A DNA stretch of 6,897 bases, from NCBI GenBank assembly GCA_002684315.1, contig NYVB01000081.1, positions 1-6,897 of the forward strand, written 5' to 3'. Origin of the DNA: Planctomycetaceae bacterium (lineage in GTDB: Bacteria; Planctomycetota; Phycisphaerae; Phycisphaerales; SM1A02). Position 1 is the first letter of the stretch, and each line of letters opens with the position of its first letter. A program made the translations under genes and the position numbers. Under the pieces are notes generated by a model that had not been told where the DNA came from, did no database searches, and was given only the letters and a program-made list of their open reading frames with translations. Shown piece after piece: positions 6,382-6,897 of this stretch.

Positions 6382-6897
6382 TCAGGAAGAAGTGAACAAG
6401 GCTCCGATTGTCGAAAAAAGAACGTCCGGATGGAACGGCTTGGCGATGAAGTCGTCCGCACCATCCCGGGCAATCCGTGCTATCTCATCCTCGTCCGTCG
6501 CACCGGAAACGATGATGATCCGGGTCGATTCCGTCATCGGATTGGAACGAATCCTCTGACAGACGATGTTTCCATTCACGTCGGGGAGCATGTAATCAAG
6601 CAACACCAGATCGGGCATCAGGCGTTCGGTCAGGACTCCGGCGTCGTAGCCGTTGTCCGCTGTTTCAACTTCGAATCGACCATCGGATTCAAGCAATTCA
6701 GTCAGCAGTGCCACGATCTGCTCGTCGTCGTCCACCACCAGCGTCCGTATCTTGTCTCTTCCCAGTGAAACGCAGGGGATGTCGTTGTCTTTCATGAATC
6801 GAAGAAGACCTGCTCGAGGTATTCTTCGAAATCTGGACCCGGGAACCCTGAAACCATCGATCTTGCCCTTGTCGAAGCACCGGATGATCGTCTGCTG
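6382..6897 (-). CDS. Response regulator with N-terminal excisionase-type HTH and C-terminal receiver, 5' end outside window
   Basis: The frame is open from the right edge of the window (codon 1 at 6897-6895) to the stop at 6382-6384, giving 171 visible residues. An internal ATG at 6795 could suggest a 137-residue stand-alone receiver, but the 34 codons before it, continuing into the first residues after it, read as a MerR/excisionase-family DNA-binding domain: 'TIIRCFDKGKIDGFRVPGSR' followed by 'FRRIPRAGLLRFMKDNDIP'. The first helix of that HTH lies beyond the window. The receiver (about 49-168 of the visible part) is complete: acidic residues D56/D57 in VVDDD, phospho-acceptor D101 in 'PDLVLLDYMLPDVNG', Ser S131 in VSGA and Lys K153 in 'FIAKPF'. 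The order is inverted relative to most regulators, with DNA-binding first. There is no clear Shine-Dalgarno before the ATG at 6795. It is upstream of, and presumably phosphorylated by, the HDOD kinase; its binding sites are not identifiable here. Confidence 0.92.
   Translation of the reverse strand, partial: QQTIIRCFDKGKIDGFRVPGSRFRRIPRAGLLRFMKDNDIPCVSLGRDKIRTLVVDDDEQIVALLTELLESDGRFEVETADNGYDAGVLTERLMPDLVLLDYMLPDVNGNIVCQRIRSNPMTESTRIIIVSGATDEDEIARIARDGADDFIAKPFHPDVLFSTIGALFTSS

Overview
The window is about 6.9 kb of GC-rich, densely coding DNA that looks like a chromosomal segment of a planctomycete, possibly Phycisphaerae-like. This is a judgement from gene types, not a search result. The pointers are an excisionase-type helix-turn-helix (HTH) fused to a response-regulator receiver, a membrane protein with an excisionase-like N-terminus and an 'LDLTRESDD' motif, and a short phosphatidylserine decarboxylase of the FGST type. 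No tRNA, rRNA, insertion sequence, CRISPR array or phage gene is visible.

Layout. (1) Positions 1-138 (+) hold the C-terminal 45 residues of a protein resembling the tail of PgpH/YqfF-type 7TM-HD proteins. (2) mutY (150-1322, -) converges on it and encodes an A/G-specific adenine glycosylase with Fe-S cluster and NUDIX-like domain. An 8-bp hairpin and an 11-bp tandem duplication sit exactly on the two stop codons. (3) After a 199-bp divergent spacer comes a rightward pair: an HTH-like, acidic, two-transmembrane protein (1522-2319) and psd (2336-3004), 16 bp apart and probably cotranscribed. (4) A 36-bp convergent gap with a perfect 7-bp hairpin separates psd from a leftward signalling operon filling 3041-6897.

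The operon reads, in transcription order: an HTH-receiver response regulator (6897-6382, N-terminus outside the window), an HDOD-sensor-histidine kinase (6357-4174), and a degenerate-receiver plus GAF protein (4105-3041). Gaps are 24 and 68 bp. The likely logic is that the kinase senses something through its HDOD and central region, autophosphorylates on H511 and passes phosphate to the receiver of the DNA-binding regulator. The third protein lacks the phospho-acceptor Asp and could serve as a GAF-based sensor or adaptor. This operon is the best candidate here for a poorly described system. Its HTH half is easy to miss because an internal ATG makes the regulator look like a stand-alone 137-residue receiver.

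At the sequence level, GATC is strongly over-represented (hand count about 90). The cyanobacterial HIP1-like octamer GCGATCGC occurs three times, in three different genes.
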